From an uncultured Duganella sp. (GTDB taxonomy: Bacteria; Pseudomonadota; Gammaproteobacteria; Burkholderiales; Burkholderiaceae), in contig CAMLRG010000102.1 in the NCBI GenBank assembly GCA_946482335.1, positions 1-18,442 on the forward strand: a DNA stretch of 18,442 bases, given 5' to 3'. Shown here piece after piece: positions 1-7,002 of the stretch. The position numbers and the translations under genes are program-made. Under the pieces are notes generated by a model that was given only the letters and a program-made list of their open reading frames with translations, made no database searches and was not told where the DNA came from. Every line of letters starts with the position of its first letter. Within the stretch, counting starts at the first letter, position 1.

Positions 1-587
1 TTCTTCGCCACCCGGGCGCGCAACAGTGCATGCACTTCCTGCGCCATGTCCGGCGTGGCGGTCTTGCCGGTGCCGATCGCCCAAACGGGCTCGTAGGCCA
101 GCACGATTTTTGCCAGCTGCTCGACGCTCAGTGCTTCCAGCACGGCATCCAGTTGCCCGCCCACCACCTCGGCAGTCCTGCCCGCTTCCCGCTCTTCCAG
201 CGTTTCGCCGACACACACCACCGGCACCAGGCCGGCAGCCACGGCCGCCAGCGCCTTTTGCGCAACCAGTGCGCTGCTTTCCTGGTGGTAGGAGCGGCGT
301 TCGGAGTGGCCGACGATGGCGAATTTGCTGCCAAAGTCCAGCAGCATCGCGGCCGACACTTCCCCCGTATAGGCGCCCGAAGCATGCGGCGACACGTCCT
401 GCCCACCCCAGCCGATGACACTGCCGGAGAGTTCCGCCTGACATTGTGCCAGATACGGGGCCGGGACGCAGACCGCGGTATCGGCCTTTGCATCGCCCAG
501 GCCAGCCTTGATGCCTGCCAACAGGGTAGTGTTGGCGGCACGGCTGCCGTTCATTTTCCAGTTACCGATTACGAGTTTGCGTCGCAT
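1..587 (-). CDS. tpiA: Triose-phosphate isomerase, 3' end cut by window edge
   Basis: TpiA interconverts dihydroxyacetone phosphate and glyceraldehyde 3-phosphate in the cytosol (glycolysis and gluconeogenesis). The translation opens with [14 protein letters not shown], which holds the active-site Asn and Lys of the family (N9, K11). It continues with the GHSERR loop carrying the electrophilic His, and near the window edge [14 protein letters not shown], which carries the catalytic Glu and starts the mobile loop 6. About 195 residues are visible of the usual ~250, so only the C-terminal part is missing. The ATG at 585-587 is directly followed by the family's conserved first strand, which fixes the start, although no good Shine-Dalgarno is seen before it. 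The gene is codirectional with the quinone oxidoreductase upstream; the 176-bp spacer between them carries a REP-like palindrome. Confidence 0.97.
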   Translation of the reverse strand, partial: MRRKLVIGNWKMNGSRAANTTLLAGIKAGLGDAKADTAVCVPAPYLAQCQAELSGSVIGWGGQDVSPHASGAYTGEVSAAMLLDFGSKFAIVGHSERRSYHQESSALVAQKALAAVAAGLVPVVCVGETLEEREAGRTAEVVGGQLDAVLEALSVEQLAKIVLAYEPVWAIGTGKTATPDMAQEVHALLRARVAK

Positions 588-632
588 AGTAGCTTAATTT
601 CTAATAACCCGTAATTATAACTTGAGGCGCCT

Positions 633-673
633 AAAACCGGCAAGGCGGGGTCAGGCCCTCAGGGCCTGACCCC
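633..673 (+). repeat. REP-like palindromic element, copy 1
   Basis: An AAAACCGG box (633-640) and a 6-base spacer precede a perfect 13-1-13 palindrome at 647-673, GGGGTCAGGCCCT-C-AGGGCCTGACCCC. The same box plus palindrome order recurs at 2556-2598 and, inverted, at 2689-2730. It lies between the quinone oxidoreductase stop and the tpiA start. The strong hairpin could act as a transcript barrier or 3'-end stabiliser, but there is no T-run to make it an ordinary terminator. Confidence 0.8.
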
Positions 674-763
674 GGGCAACACGGCGGCCGCAAGTCCGGT
701 TCCAAGCCGTTGACTTGCGTCGAAAATCAAGGACGCACAACCGGGTTTGGCGGTTTCGCGCCT

Positions 764-1747
764 TTACAACACCTGCAGCATGATCTTCCCCACATGGCTG
801 CTGCTTTCCATCAGCGCATGCGCCTTGGCCGCCTGCTCGATCGGAAAACTTTCATAAATCACAGGCCGGATATCCCCCGCCTCGATCAGCGGCCACACTT
901 TCTCGCGCAATTGCCGCGCAATCGCCGCCTTGAACGCCACCGACCGAGGCCGCAAGGTCGACCCGGTCACGGTCAAGCGCCGTTTCAACACCTGCCCCAT
1001 ATCCAGCACCCCCTTGGCCCCGCCCAGCAAAGCGATAATGGCAATCCGCCCATCATCCGCCAGACAGCTGATCTCGCGCGGCAGATAATCCCCGCCCACC
1101 ATATCGAGGATCACATCCACCCCGATATCGCCGGTCAGCTCGCGCACCACCGCCGCGAAATCCTCGGTACGGTAATTGATCCCGCGCGCCGCCCCCAGCT
1201 TCTCGCAAGCGCGCGCCTTTTCATCGCTGCCCGCGGTCGCGAACACCCGATGCCCGAGCGCCCGCGCCAGCTGGATCGCCGTCACGCCGATGCCCGACGT
1301 CCCGCCCTGCACCAGCAAGGTTTCGCCCTTGCCCAGCCCGGCGCGGTCGAACACATTGCTCCAGACGGTAAAGAAGGTCTCCGGCAGCGAAGCCGCCTCC
1401 AATGGCGACAGGCCGCGCGGCACCGGCAGGCATTGCTCGACCGGCGCCGTCACGTACTCGGCATAGCCACCACCCTGCACCAGCGCGCACACCATGTCCC
1501 CGACCTTGAAGCCGCTGGCGGCCAGGTCGCCATCGACGATTTCGCCCGCCACTTCCAGGCCCGGGATATCGGTGGCGCCCGGCGGCGGCGCATAGCTGCC
1601 CATGCGCTGGAACACGTCCGGGCGGTTGACGCCGGCCGCGTGCACGCGGATGCGCAGCTCGCCCTGCCCCGCCACCGGCAGCGGACGCTCGCACAGGCGC
1701 AGCACGTCGGCCGCGCCGGGTTTCGGGATTTCGATCGCTCGCATCAT
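764..1747 (-). CDS. NAD(P)H-quinone oxidoreductase, PIG3/zeta-crystallin-like MDR family
   Basis: This 327-residue protein matches the medium-chain dehydrogenase/reductase superfamily in its zinc-free quinone reductase branch. It opens with MMRAIEIPKPG. An N-terminal GroES-like domain contains HAAGVNRPDVFQR (about 36-48) and IPGLEVAGEI (61-70). The nucleotide-binding motif GGTSGIGV (148-155) starts the Rossmann domain. The expected reaction is NADPH-dependent reduction of quinones in the cytosol. No cluster of structural-zinc cysteines is seen, as expected for this branch. The ATG at 1745-1747 is preceded by AGAGGTG at a good distance; the next codon is also ATG (1742-1744). That Shine-Dalgarno can pair with CCTCT just upstream (1767-1771 against 1755-1759), a small hairpin. 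The start is only 36 bp from the stop of the UPF0016 gene, so the two may share a transcript. Confidence 0.92.
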   Translation of the reverse strand: MMRAIEIPKPGAADVLRLCERPLPVAGQGELRIRVHAAGVNRPDVFQRMGSYAPPPGATDIPGLEVAGEIVDGDLAASGFKVGDMVCALVQGGGYAEYVTAPVEQCLPVPRGLSPLEAASLPETFFTVWSNVFDRAGLGKGETLLVQGGTSGIGVTAIQLARALGHRVFATAGSDEKARACEKLGAARGINYRTEDFAAVVRELTGDIGVDVILDMVGGDYLPREISCLADDGRIAIIALLGGAKGVLDMGQVLKRRLTVTGSTLRPRSVAFKAAIARQLREKVWPLIEAGDIRPVIYESFPIEQAAKAHALMESSSHVGKIMLQVL

Positions 1748-1783
1748 GGTGTCACCTCTGTGGGAAAGAGGCGATTGTAGCGC

Positions 1784-2362
1784 TTACACGCCGAAGCGCG
1801 CGCCCATGCCGAGCAAGGCGGCCAGGCCCAGCGCCGCGAACATGGCGGCGGCAATGCCGTGCACCAGCTTGAGCGGGATCTTCGCCGCCAGCTTGTCGCC
1901 GGCGAACACCGCCGGCACGTCGGCCAGCAGCATGCCGAGCGTGGTGCCGGCCACCACCATCAGGGGATCGGGGTAATGGGCCGCCATGGCAATGGTGGCG
2001 ACCTGGGTCTTGTCGCCCATTTCGGCCAGGAAGAAGGTCACCAGCGTGGCGCCGAACACGCCGAAACGGCTGGCGACCGTTGCCTCGTCGTCCTCGATCT
2101 TGTCCGGCACCAGGGTCCATGCCGCCATGCCGAGGAAGGACAGGCCCAGCACCCAGCGCAACACTTCCGGCGTGAGCAGGGAGGTGATCCAGGCGCCCAG
2201 CGCACCGGCCATGCCATGGTTGAGGATGGTGGCCAGCAGGATGCCGGCGACGATGGGCAGCGGTTTCTTGAAGCGGGCAGCGAGCAGGAAGGCCAGCAGT
2301 TGGGTCTTGTCGCCGATTTCGGCCAGGGCCACCACGCCGGTGGAGATGAGGAGGGATTCCAT
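1784..2362 (-). CDS. UPF0016/GDT1 (TMEM165) family manganese exporter
   Basis: This 192-residue polytopic inner-membrane protein carries the duplicated family signature E-x-G-D-K-T: EIGDKT at 15-20 and EMGDKT at 114-119, each at the start of a three-helix half. UPF0016 proteins are cation/Ca2+ exchanger-type transporters; bacterial members such as Vibrio cholerae MneA export Mn2+. I chose the ATG at 2360-2362 (MESLLISTG), since the first hydrophobic helix starts right after it. The frame could extend 12 residues further upstream, but that would run into the leader. The decisive context is a yybP-ykoY type Mn2+ riboswitch at 2393-2535 directly upstream on the same strand, which supports manganese as substrate. 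The stop lies 36 bp before the quinone oxidoreductase start. Confidence 0.94.
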   Translation of the reverse strand: MESLLISTGVVALAEIGDKTQLLAFLLAARFKKPLPIVAGILLATILNHGMAGALGAWITSLLTPEVLRWVLGLSFLGMAAWTLVPDKIEDDEATVASRFGVFGATLVTFFLAEMGDKTQVATIAMAAHYPDPLMVVAGTTLGMLLADVPAVFAGDKLAAKIPLKLVHGIAAAMFAALGLAALLGMGARFGV

Positions 2363-2392
2363 TGTGTGTTTCCAGGCCGGGCACGGACGCAT

Positions 2393-2535
2393 GACCACAG
2401 CTCACCCCCGGCCTATATCGGCGGCGCTGTGGTCAAAGGTCTTGCCAAGTATGGGACCGCATATGCCATGGCCTGTGGGCCAAGTGTGTTGACATAGGCC
2501 TCCTTCTTTGCTGAAGGAGAGGCTACTCCCCGATG
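2393..2535 (-). promoter_or_regulatory. yybP-ykoY manganese riboswitch
   Basis: Read on the minus strand, the leader begins with GGGGAGTAGCC (about 2522-2532), the hallmark 5' segment of the yybP-ykoY aptamer. It goes through TCTCCTTC/GAAGGAG pairing and a variable helix, then reaches GGCAAGACCTTTGACC (2434-2449), close to the usual 3' conserved segment. Next, GACCACAGC (2426-2434) can pair with GCTGTGGTC (2393-2401), a 9-bp stem ending about 30 nt before the ATG at 2362. There is no T-run after that stem, so control of translation seems likelier than termination, but this is inference. The downstream gene is a UPF0016 manganese exporter, a known target class of this riboswitch. Confidence 0.88.
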
Positions 2536-2555
2536 ACGGGCGGGATTGTACCGCA

Positions 2556-2598
2556 AAAACCGGTAAACCGGGGTCAGACCCGAAGGGTCAGACCCCGG
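2556..2598 (+). repeat. REP-like palindromic element, copy 2
   Basis: An AAAACCGG box (2556-2563) leads into CCGGGGTCAGACCC-GAA-GGGTCAGACCCCGG (2568-2598). Each half contains the 11-mer GGGTCAGACCC, itself palindromic around a central A. It shares the AACCGG box and the GGGGTC core with the copies at 633-673 and 2689-2730. It lies upstream of the riboswitch with respect to the minus-strand transcript. Confidence 0.78.
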
Positions 2599-2688
2599 CC
2601 ATGCAGGGGCTTGCGGCTTGGGGTTTGGCGATGTTGATCTTCGGCGAACGTCAAAAGCCTCAAACCCGCCCGCGGCAGCAGCGCAGAA

Positions 2689-2730
2689 GGGGGTCTGACC
2701 CTGCGGGTCAGACCCCGCCCTACCGGTTCT
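2689..2730 (-). repeat. REP-like palindromic element, copy 3 (inverted)
   Basis: A perfect palindrome GGGGTCTGACCC-TGC-GGGTCAGACCCC occupies 2690-2716. The AGAACCGG box follows at 2723-2730 on the minus strand, so this copy faces copy 2. The box overlaps the TAG stop (2729-2731) of the Sel1-repeat gene. The segment between copies 2 and 3 also holds an inverted pair, GGGTTTG and CAAACCC, so the whole 2556-2730 stretch could fold into one long hairpin, a REPIN/BIME-like layout. Confidence 0.78.
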
Positions 2731-3346
2731 AGCCACCCCCAGTCCGCGACGAGCGCGGCAACGGCGTCCCCCGCTTCCACGCCGACGACAGCGCCTGCCC
2801 CTCCTCGATCTGCTCCTGCGTCATCCCCCTGGCCACCGCCGCGCGCTGTTCCGCCGCATTGGCCGAACCGCCTGCCGCCGCCAGGTTCCACAGCATATAG
2901 GCAATCACATTATCCTGAGGCATGCCGCCAATGTGATACCGGTACATCAGCCCCAGCACTTGCTGCGCTTCCGGATGCCCCTGTTCGGCAGCCTTGCGGA
3001 ACCAGGTCACCGCCTCCTTATGGTCCTGCAGCACCGCATTGCCGGTGTAATACATGGCCCCGACCACATACTGCGCATCCGCCTTGCCCTTGCTCGCCGC
3101 CTTGCGGTGCCAGCTCAGCGCCAGCTTGTAGTCTTGCGGCACGCCGCGGCCCATGTAATACATCAAACCGAGCAGATGCTCGGCGTCCGTATTCCCCGCC
3201 TTGGCCAGCGGCAGGATCTCCTTGTAGGCCAGCGCATAATTCTTGTTGTTATACGCCGTGGCCCCTTCCGCGAATCCGGCATGCGCATTGGTCTGCAGTC
3301 CCAGCGCGATCCCGAGCGCGAATAACACGCCTCGTAGTTTTTTCAT
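2729..3346 (-). CDS. Exported Sel1-like (TPR-type) repeat protein
   Basis: This 205-residue protein starts with a classical signal peptide (KKLR, a hydrophobic core, cleavage after about residue 23 at AHA). Three Sel1-like repeats of about 36 residues follow, at about 53-88, 89-124 and 125-160, with the repeat hallmarks DAEHLLGLMYY, GVPQDYKLALSW and RKAASKG, then DAQYVVGAMYYTG and AVTWFRKAAEQG. Sel1 repeats form alpha-helical solenoids that bind partner proteins, and exported members often act in envelope or stress pathways; no partner is indicated here. A Gln/Glu-rich tail ends just inside a REP element that supplies the stop codon. The Shine-Dalgarno is weak. It is the last of three codirectional genes, 42 bp after the GIN-domain gene. 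Confidence 0.9.
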   Translation of the reverse strand: MKKLRGVLFALGIALGLQTNAHAGFAEGATAYNNKNYALAYKEILPLAKAGNTDAEHLLGLMYYMGRGVPQDYKLALSWHRKAASKGKADAQYVVGAMYYTGNAVLQDHKEAVTWFRKAAEQGHPEAQQVLGLMYRYHIGGMPQDNVIAYMLWNLAAAGGSANAAEQRAAVARGMTQEQIEEGQALSSAWKRGTPLPRSSRTGGG

Positions 3347-3388
3347 GGTGCTTTGGATTATTCTGTTTTATGCACTACAACATGTCGT

Positions 3389-4150
3389 TTACTTCCAGCT
3401 CACCTTCCCCAGACCGTCCACGCTGACGTTGCGGTTGGCCGGCTTGCCGTACACGGTGACGGAACCCAGTCCGCTCAAATTCAGGTTTGCGTTATTGCTG
3501 GCGTTGATGGTCGCGTTACCCAGGCCGCTCAAATCCAGGCTCACATCCTCAGCCTTGAACTGCTGCGCGTTCAGGCCGCCCAGGCCGCCCAGCGTCGCCT
3601 TCAGGTTTTTGCTGCGGCCGCCGATGGTGATGTAGCCGGCACCCTGCAGGTCGAGATCGACGTTCTCGTTCTCCGTCACCCACACGTGCATGCTGCCCAC
3701 GCCGCCCAGGTTGGCCTTCAGCTTCCTGTAATCGCACACCACTTTCATGCTGCCTGCGCCATCCAGCGTCAGGTCGATGTTGTCGCCGCTGAAGCCGCTC
3801 ACCTCAGACGTGCCCACGCCTTCGGACACCAGTTCGCGCAACTGCGGCAGCACCAGCTCCACTTTCACCGCCGAGCGGTTCAGCTTGACGCCCCGGCTGT
3901 CCGTATCGAGATACAGGGTGTCGCCGGTCTGCACCGCCGTCACCTTGTTCACGTAGCGCTTGTCGGTGGTGATGTTCAGCGCCGGCGTGTCGCCGCGGCG
4001 CAGCTTGAGGTCGATCACCCCATCGAGCTTGACGCGCACCACGCGCGCATCGATGGCCCGGCTTTCGGTCGTCGTCTCGTCGGCACGGGCCAGGCCCAGG
4101 CACAGGCAGAAGGCGGTGAACAGCAAGCCGATCTGGAATGGGTTCTTCAT
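3389..4150 (-). CDS. Exported GIN-domain (DUF2807) protein
   Basis: This 253-residue protein has a signal peptide (MKNPFQIGLLFTAFCLCLGLARA, cleavage near residue 23). The rest is a regular right-handed beta-helix pattern typical of the GIN/DUF2807 'auto-transporter adhesin head' domain. Recurrent short strands are spaced by about 20 residues with Gly-x-Gly turns, such as LTLDGAGSMKV, ANLGGVGSMHV, LDLQGAGYITI, ATLGGLGGLNA, LDLSGLGNATI and LNLSGLGSVTV. Members are exported and of poorly known role; an adhesin or cell-surface scaffold has been proposed. The ATG at 4148-4150 has AAGGA about 9 nt upstream. It lies 32 bp after the 60-residue gene and 42 bp before the Sel1 gene, which suggests a small envelope-protein operon. 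Confidence 0.9.
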   Translation of the reverse strand: MKNPFQIGLLFTAFCLCLGLARADETTTESRAIDARVVRVKLDGVIDLKLRRGDTPALNITTDKRYVNKVTAVQTGDTLYLDTDSRGVKLNRSAVKVELVLPQLRELVSEGVGTSEVSGFSGDNIDLTLDGAGSMKVVCDYRKLKANLGGVGSMHVWVTENENVDLDLQGAGYITIGGRSKNLKATLGGLGGLNAQQFKAEDVSLDLSGLGNATINASNNANLNLSGLGSVTVYGKPANRNVSVDGLGKVSWK

Positions 4151-4182
4151 CGTTGTATCCTTGGAAAGTCAGCAGCGCGTGA

Positions 4183-4365
4183 TCACAGGTTGGCCGCCAC
4201 GAGGACATAGGGCAGTTCGGGGATCGCGCTGGTGGCTTCGGCAGCCGCATCGGCCGGCGACAGGGTCGGCGCCGGGCGGATTGCCTTCGCAGTTGCCATA
4301 TTAATACCACCAAGGACCAGCAGGGTGGCGACAAAGATGGCTTCCATGTGTTTAGCGATGTTCAT
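4183..4365 (-). CDS. Small membrane or exported protein of unknown function
   Basis: This 60-residue frame starts with MNIAKHMEAIFVATLLVLGG, one hydrophobic stretch (about 9-24) that could be a signal anchor or signal peptide (ATA at about 24-26). A Pro/Ala-rich polar tail follows. GGGGAAG lies about 5 nt before the ATG, a good ribosome-binding site, which supports real translation. I recognise no family. It is codirectional with and 32 bp ahead of the GIN-domain gene, and heads the putative three-gene unit that runs away from the divergent dehydrogenase gene. Confidence 0.7.
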   Translation of the reverse strand: MNIAKHMEAIFVATLLVLGGINMATAKAIRPAPTLSPADAAAEATSAIPELPYVLVAANL

Positions 4366-4462
4366 TTTGCTTCCCCGATTGATTGGTTATTCGATGGTTT
4401 CATCTTATCGGCGGTGCCCGCCAGCGTCCCGCCCTATGCGACGAAATGCAAAAAATAAGGAA

Positions 4463-4481
4463 CAGGCGGATAATTCGCCTG
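4463..4481. promoter_or_regulatory. Inverted repeat in a divergent intergenic region
   Basis: CAGGCG (4463-4468), a 7-base AT-rich spacer and CGCCTG (4476-4481) form a 6-bp inverted repeat between the divergent genes at 4365 and 4510. It ends about 28 nt before the dehydrogenase start, so it could be an operator or a leader hairpin. There is no T-run. I could not place a convincing -10/-35 pair in the region. Confidence 0.35.
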
Positions 4482-4509
4482 CCTTTCCGACATTCCCATG
4501 AGAAATAGA

Positions 4510-5997
4510 ATGGATAAAAAACTCACGATCCTGTCCGCCCTGGCCTGCGCCACCGCCCTCCTCGCACCCGCCGCCATGGCAGCGGCGCCTGCCGTACCGG
4601 CCGGCATCGCCGCCGCGCATAAGCTTTACCTGGCCAACTGCGCCCAATGCCACGGCAAGGACCTGGAAGGGGCGGCCGGCCCCAACCTGGCCGACGCGGA
4701 ATGGCTGCACGGTGCCCCCAGCAAGGCCAAGCTGGTGCGCCTGATTGGCAAGGGTGTGCCCGAGAAGGGGATGCCCGCCTGGTCCAATCAGCTGAGCGCG
4801 AACCAGATCAGCCAACTGGCCGACTACCTGCTGCCGGCCAACGCCGCCGCCCGCAAGGCGGCCGCTGGCGGCGCGGCGCCAGTCGCCGTCGCCGCGCCCG
4901 CCGGCAGCGCTCCCGCCGCAGCGGCGGTGGCGGGCGCCGCGCGCCCAGCGGCCCAGGCGCCTGCCGGCCTGGCCGGCCTCAAACTGCCCAAGGGCTTCCA
5001 GATCGCGGTGTATGCCGACAAGGTGGAGAGCGCACGCGAACTGGCCGTGACGGCCAGCGGCCTGGTCTTTGTCGGTTCGCGCAAGGCCGGCAAGGTCTAT
5101 GCCCTGGTCGATGCCGACCGGGACGGGGTGGCCGAGAAAGTGGTCACCGTCGCCGAAGGCTTGAACAAGCCCAACGGCGTCGCCCTGCTGGACGGCGCCC
5201 TTTACGTGGGCGAAATCTCGCGCATCCTCAAGTTCGACAACATCGAACAGACTTACGCCGGCAAGCCGGCCTACAAGGTCATCAAGGACGACCTGCCCAG
5301 CGATACCTGGCACGGCGAGAAGTACATCAAGGCCGGCCCGGACGGCAAGCTCTACATCCCGATCGGCGCACCGTGCAACGTTTGCGACAAGGAAGAGGAC
5401 GCCTACGCCAAGATCTGGCGCATGAACCCGGACGGCAGCAACTGGGAATTGTTTGCGCGCGGCGTGCGCAACACCGTCGGCTTCACCTGGCACCCGGTCA
5501 CGAAGGAAATGTGGTTCACCGATAATGGCCGCGATGAACTCGGCGACAACATGCCTTCGTGCGAACTCAATGTCGCACCGAAAGCCGGCATGCATTTCGG
5601 CTTCCCCTACTGCCACGCCGGCGTGCTGCCCGACCCGCAGTTCGGCAAAGGCAAGAGCTGCGACGCCTATACCGCGCCGGTGGCGCAACTGGGGCCGCAC
5701 GTGGCGCCGCTCGGCCTGGCCTTCTACACCGGCACCCAGTTCCCCGCGCAATACCGCAACCAATTGCTGGTCGCCGAGCACGGCTCCTGGAACCGCGCCA
5801 ACAAGATCGGCTACCAGGTCCGCCTGATCACCCTGTATGGCAACAAGCTGGTCAGCGATACCGCCTTCATCGACGGTTTCCTGCAGGACGAGCAAGTCAG
5901 CGGCCGCCCGGTCGATATCGCCGTCATGCCCGATGGTTCGATACTGGTTTCCGATGACCATGCGCACAAAGTGTATCGGGTGAGCTACCGTCCTTGA
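4510..5997 (+). CDS. Periplasmic cytochrome c fused to PQQ-type sugar (sorbosone) dehydrogenase
   Basis: This is a 495-residue fusion. A signal peptide (MDKKLTILSALA..., cleavage at AMA) is followed by a class I cytochrome c domain with the heme-binding CAQCH (C44-H48) and likely axial Met in KGMPAW (M88). An Ala/Pro-rich linker (about 110-155) leads to a six-bladed propeller of the PQQ-dependent glucose/sorbosone dehydrogenase type, opening LPKGFQIAVYA. Family features are GPDGKLYIPIGAPCN, RNTVGFTWHP, FTDNGRDELGDNMP, HGSWNR and a C-terminal GRPVDIAVMPDGSILVSDD. The likely proton-abstracting His is in DTWHGEKY (H268). The expected role is periplasmic oxidation of a sugar or alcohol with electrons passed to the tethered heme and then the respiratory chain. 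The substrate is unknown. An in-frame ATG at 4498 adds MRNR; I prefer 4510 because GAGA sits at a better distance before it. Confidence 0.9.
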   Translation: MDKKLTILSALACATALLAPAAMAAAPAVPAGIAAAHKLYLANCAQCHGKDLEGAAGPNLADAEWLHGAPSKAKLVRLIGKGVPEKGMPAWSNQLSANQISQLADYLLPANAAARKAAAGGAAPVAVAAPAGSAPAAAAVAGAARPAAQAPAGLAGLKLPKGFQIAVYADKVESARELAVTASGLVFVGSRKAGKVYALVDADRDGVAEKVVTVAEGLNKPNGVALLDGALYVGEISRILKFDNIEQTYAGKPAYKVIKDDLPSDTWHGEKYIKAGPDGKLYIPIGAPCNVCDKEEDAYAKIWRMNPDGSNWELFARGVRNTVGFTWHPVTKEMWFTDNGRDELGDNMPSCELNVAPKAGMHFGFPYCHAGVLPDPQFGKGKSCDAYTAPVAQLGPHVAPLGLAFYTGTQFPAQYRNQLLVAEHGSWNRANKIGYQVRLITLYGNKLVSDTAFIDGFLQDEQVSGRPVDIAVMPDGSILVSDDHAHKVYRVSYRP

Positions 5998-6135
5998 ACG
6001 GGCATAACAGAAGCAAATCGACCGTCTGGCTTTCATCAAAATATTGAACTGTCACCTGCGCGGACCAAGGCTATATTGAAAAGTGCCAGGCAACAATTGG
6101 ACCTGGCACCCTTGGTCCACAAACGGGAGGCAGTC

Positions 6136-6549
6136 ATGAAGCGGCTATTCGCTGCCGCCGGGCTCTGTGTGTTCGCTGCCGGCGCAGCGGCACAAAGCAG
6201 CACCGGCACCGGCCAATCGGTGGTTGTGCCCGCGCAAAAGCAATTCGGCATGGAGCGCAAGCTCATTTCACCGCAAGAGTTCTACCAATACCAGGGCGCC
6301 TACGCCCTGTCCAACGGCCAAACCCTCAGCTTGTCGCGCGGCGCAGTCCGCCTCTACGCCCAGCTTGGCCAGCACCCACGGCAGGAAATCTTTTGGCACG
6401 GCGACGGCAAGTTCAGCACTGCCGACGGCAGCCTTGCCATGCATATCGTCTGGCTCGACGATGACACTGCCGCCGGTGAGCTGAACTATTCGCCACGCAT
6501 GGCCGGCAGCCTGCCGTTCCATGCCACGCTGAACCTGGCCCAACGCTAA
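6136..6549 (+). CDS. Small exported protein, tandem paralogue 1
   Basis: This 137-residue protein has a signal peptide (MKRLFAAAGLCVFAAGAAAQ, cleavage near 19-20). GGGAGG lies 5 nt before the ATG at 6136, which decides this start over an in-frame ATG at 6076. The mature protein carries VVVPAQK (29-35), then YQGAYALSNGQTL (52-64), alternating beta-strand-like segments and a final FHATLNLAQR. The next gene has the same plan (VVVPASK, YKGAYDLSNGKTL), so the two are tandem duplicates. The strand pattern resembles the small C-terminal beta domain of the serine hydrolases encoded nearby, where the first strand reads FVGTY or FAGTY. Function is unknown, and no catalytic motif is seen. Confidence 0.88.
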   Translation: MKRLFAAAGLCVFAAGAAAQSSTGTGQSVVVPAQKQFGMERKLISPQEFYQYQGAYALSNGQTLSLSRGAVRLYAQLGQHPRQEIFWHGDGKFSTADGSLAMHIVWLDDDTAAGELNYSPRMAGSLPFHATLNLAQR

Positions 6550-6562
6550 AACGGAGGTAATC

Positions 6563-6973
6563 ATGAAGCATCTGGTGGCTACGGCAAGCCTGTTTGCGCT
6601 CGCCCTGACGTCGTGGGCGCAAAGCACGGCCGATCAGCAGGTCGTTGTTCCCGCTTCGAAAGCGGTGCAGCGGTCGTATATGCCCGCGGACGACTTCGCC
6701 CGCTACAAAGGGGCATATGATCTTTCCAACGGTAAGACCCTATACCTGATCCGCAAGGCGACGCGCATGTATGCCATGGTTGACCAGCAAACCATGCACG
6801 AAATTACCCCCACTGCGCGGGACACTTTCCATGCGCTGGACGGAACGATGTCGATGAACCTGGTGCGCGCCGACGATGATTCGGTCAGCGGCCACCTGTC
6901 CTATATCGACGAAGCGCCTGCGGTCGCCGGCTTGCGGCCGCAGCCCACGCAGATCAGGGTCGCCTTGCGCTGA
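6563..6973 (+). CDS. Small exported protein, tandem paralogue 2
   Basis: This 136-residue protein starts 13 bp after the preceding stop, with ACGGAGGTAATC before the ATG, a strong ribosome-binding site. A signal peptide (MKHLVATASLFALALTSWAQ) is followed by VVVPASK (27-33), YKGAYDLSNGKTLYLIRK (48-65) and a YAMVDQQTMHEI...TFHALDGTMSMNLVRADDDSVSGHLSY region. Spacing and order match the first copy. Both are probably secreted or periplasmic beta-barrel-like domains. It ends 29 bp from the converging serine hydrolase gene. I recognise no characterised family; the motif [Y]-[QK]-G-A-Y-x-L-S-N-G is the best handle for a search. Confidence 0.88.
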   Translation: MKHLVATASLFALALTSWAQSTADQQVVVPASKAVQRSYMPADDFARYKGAYDLSNGKTLYLIRKATRMYAMVDQQTMHEITPTARDTFHALDGTMSMNLVRADDDSVSGHLSYIDEAPAVAGLRPQPTQIRVALR

Positions 6974-7002
6974 ATGGCAAGGGGTGCGCAGGAAGGCCGA
7001 CG

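Noticed and set aside
710..1780. A 356-codon plus-strand frame opposite the quinone oxidoreductase
   Set aside because: Shadow frame rich in His, Arg and Gln; the minus strand carries the intact MDR protein.
2556..2730. Possible CRISPR-like array
   Set aside because: Only two inverted copies with one spacer-like segment, no direct-repeat periodicity and no cas genes; REP-type elements fit better.
2413..2736. A 107-codon minus-strand frame across the repeats and riboswitch
   Set aside because: It is made of palindromic repeats and the riboswitch leader, with no protein-like pattern.
4405..6039. A 544-codon minus-strand frame opposite the cytochrome-dehydrogenase fusion
   Set aside because: Shadow of a gene with clear heme and propeller motifs; low-complexity composition.
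6045..6078. Promoter made of TTGAAC and TATATT before the tandem paralogues
   Set aside because: The spacing is about 22 bp, too long for a sigma-70 promoter.
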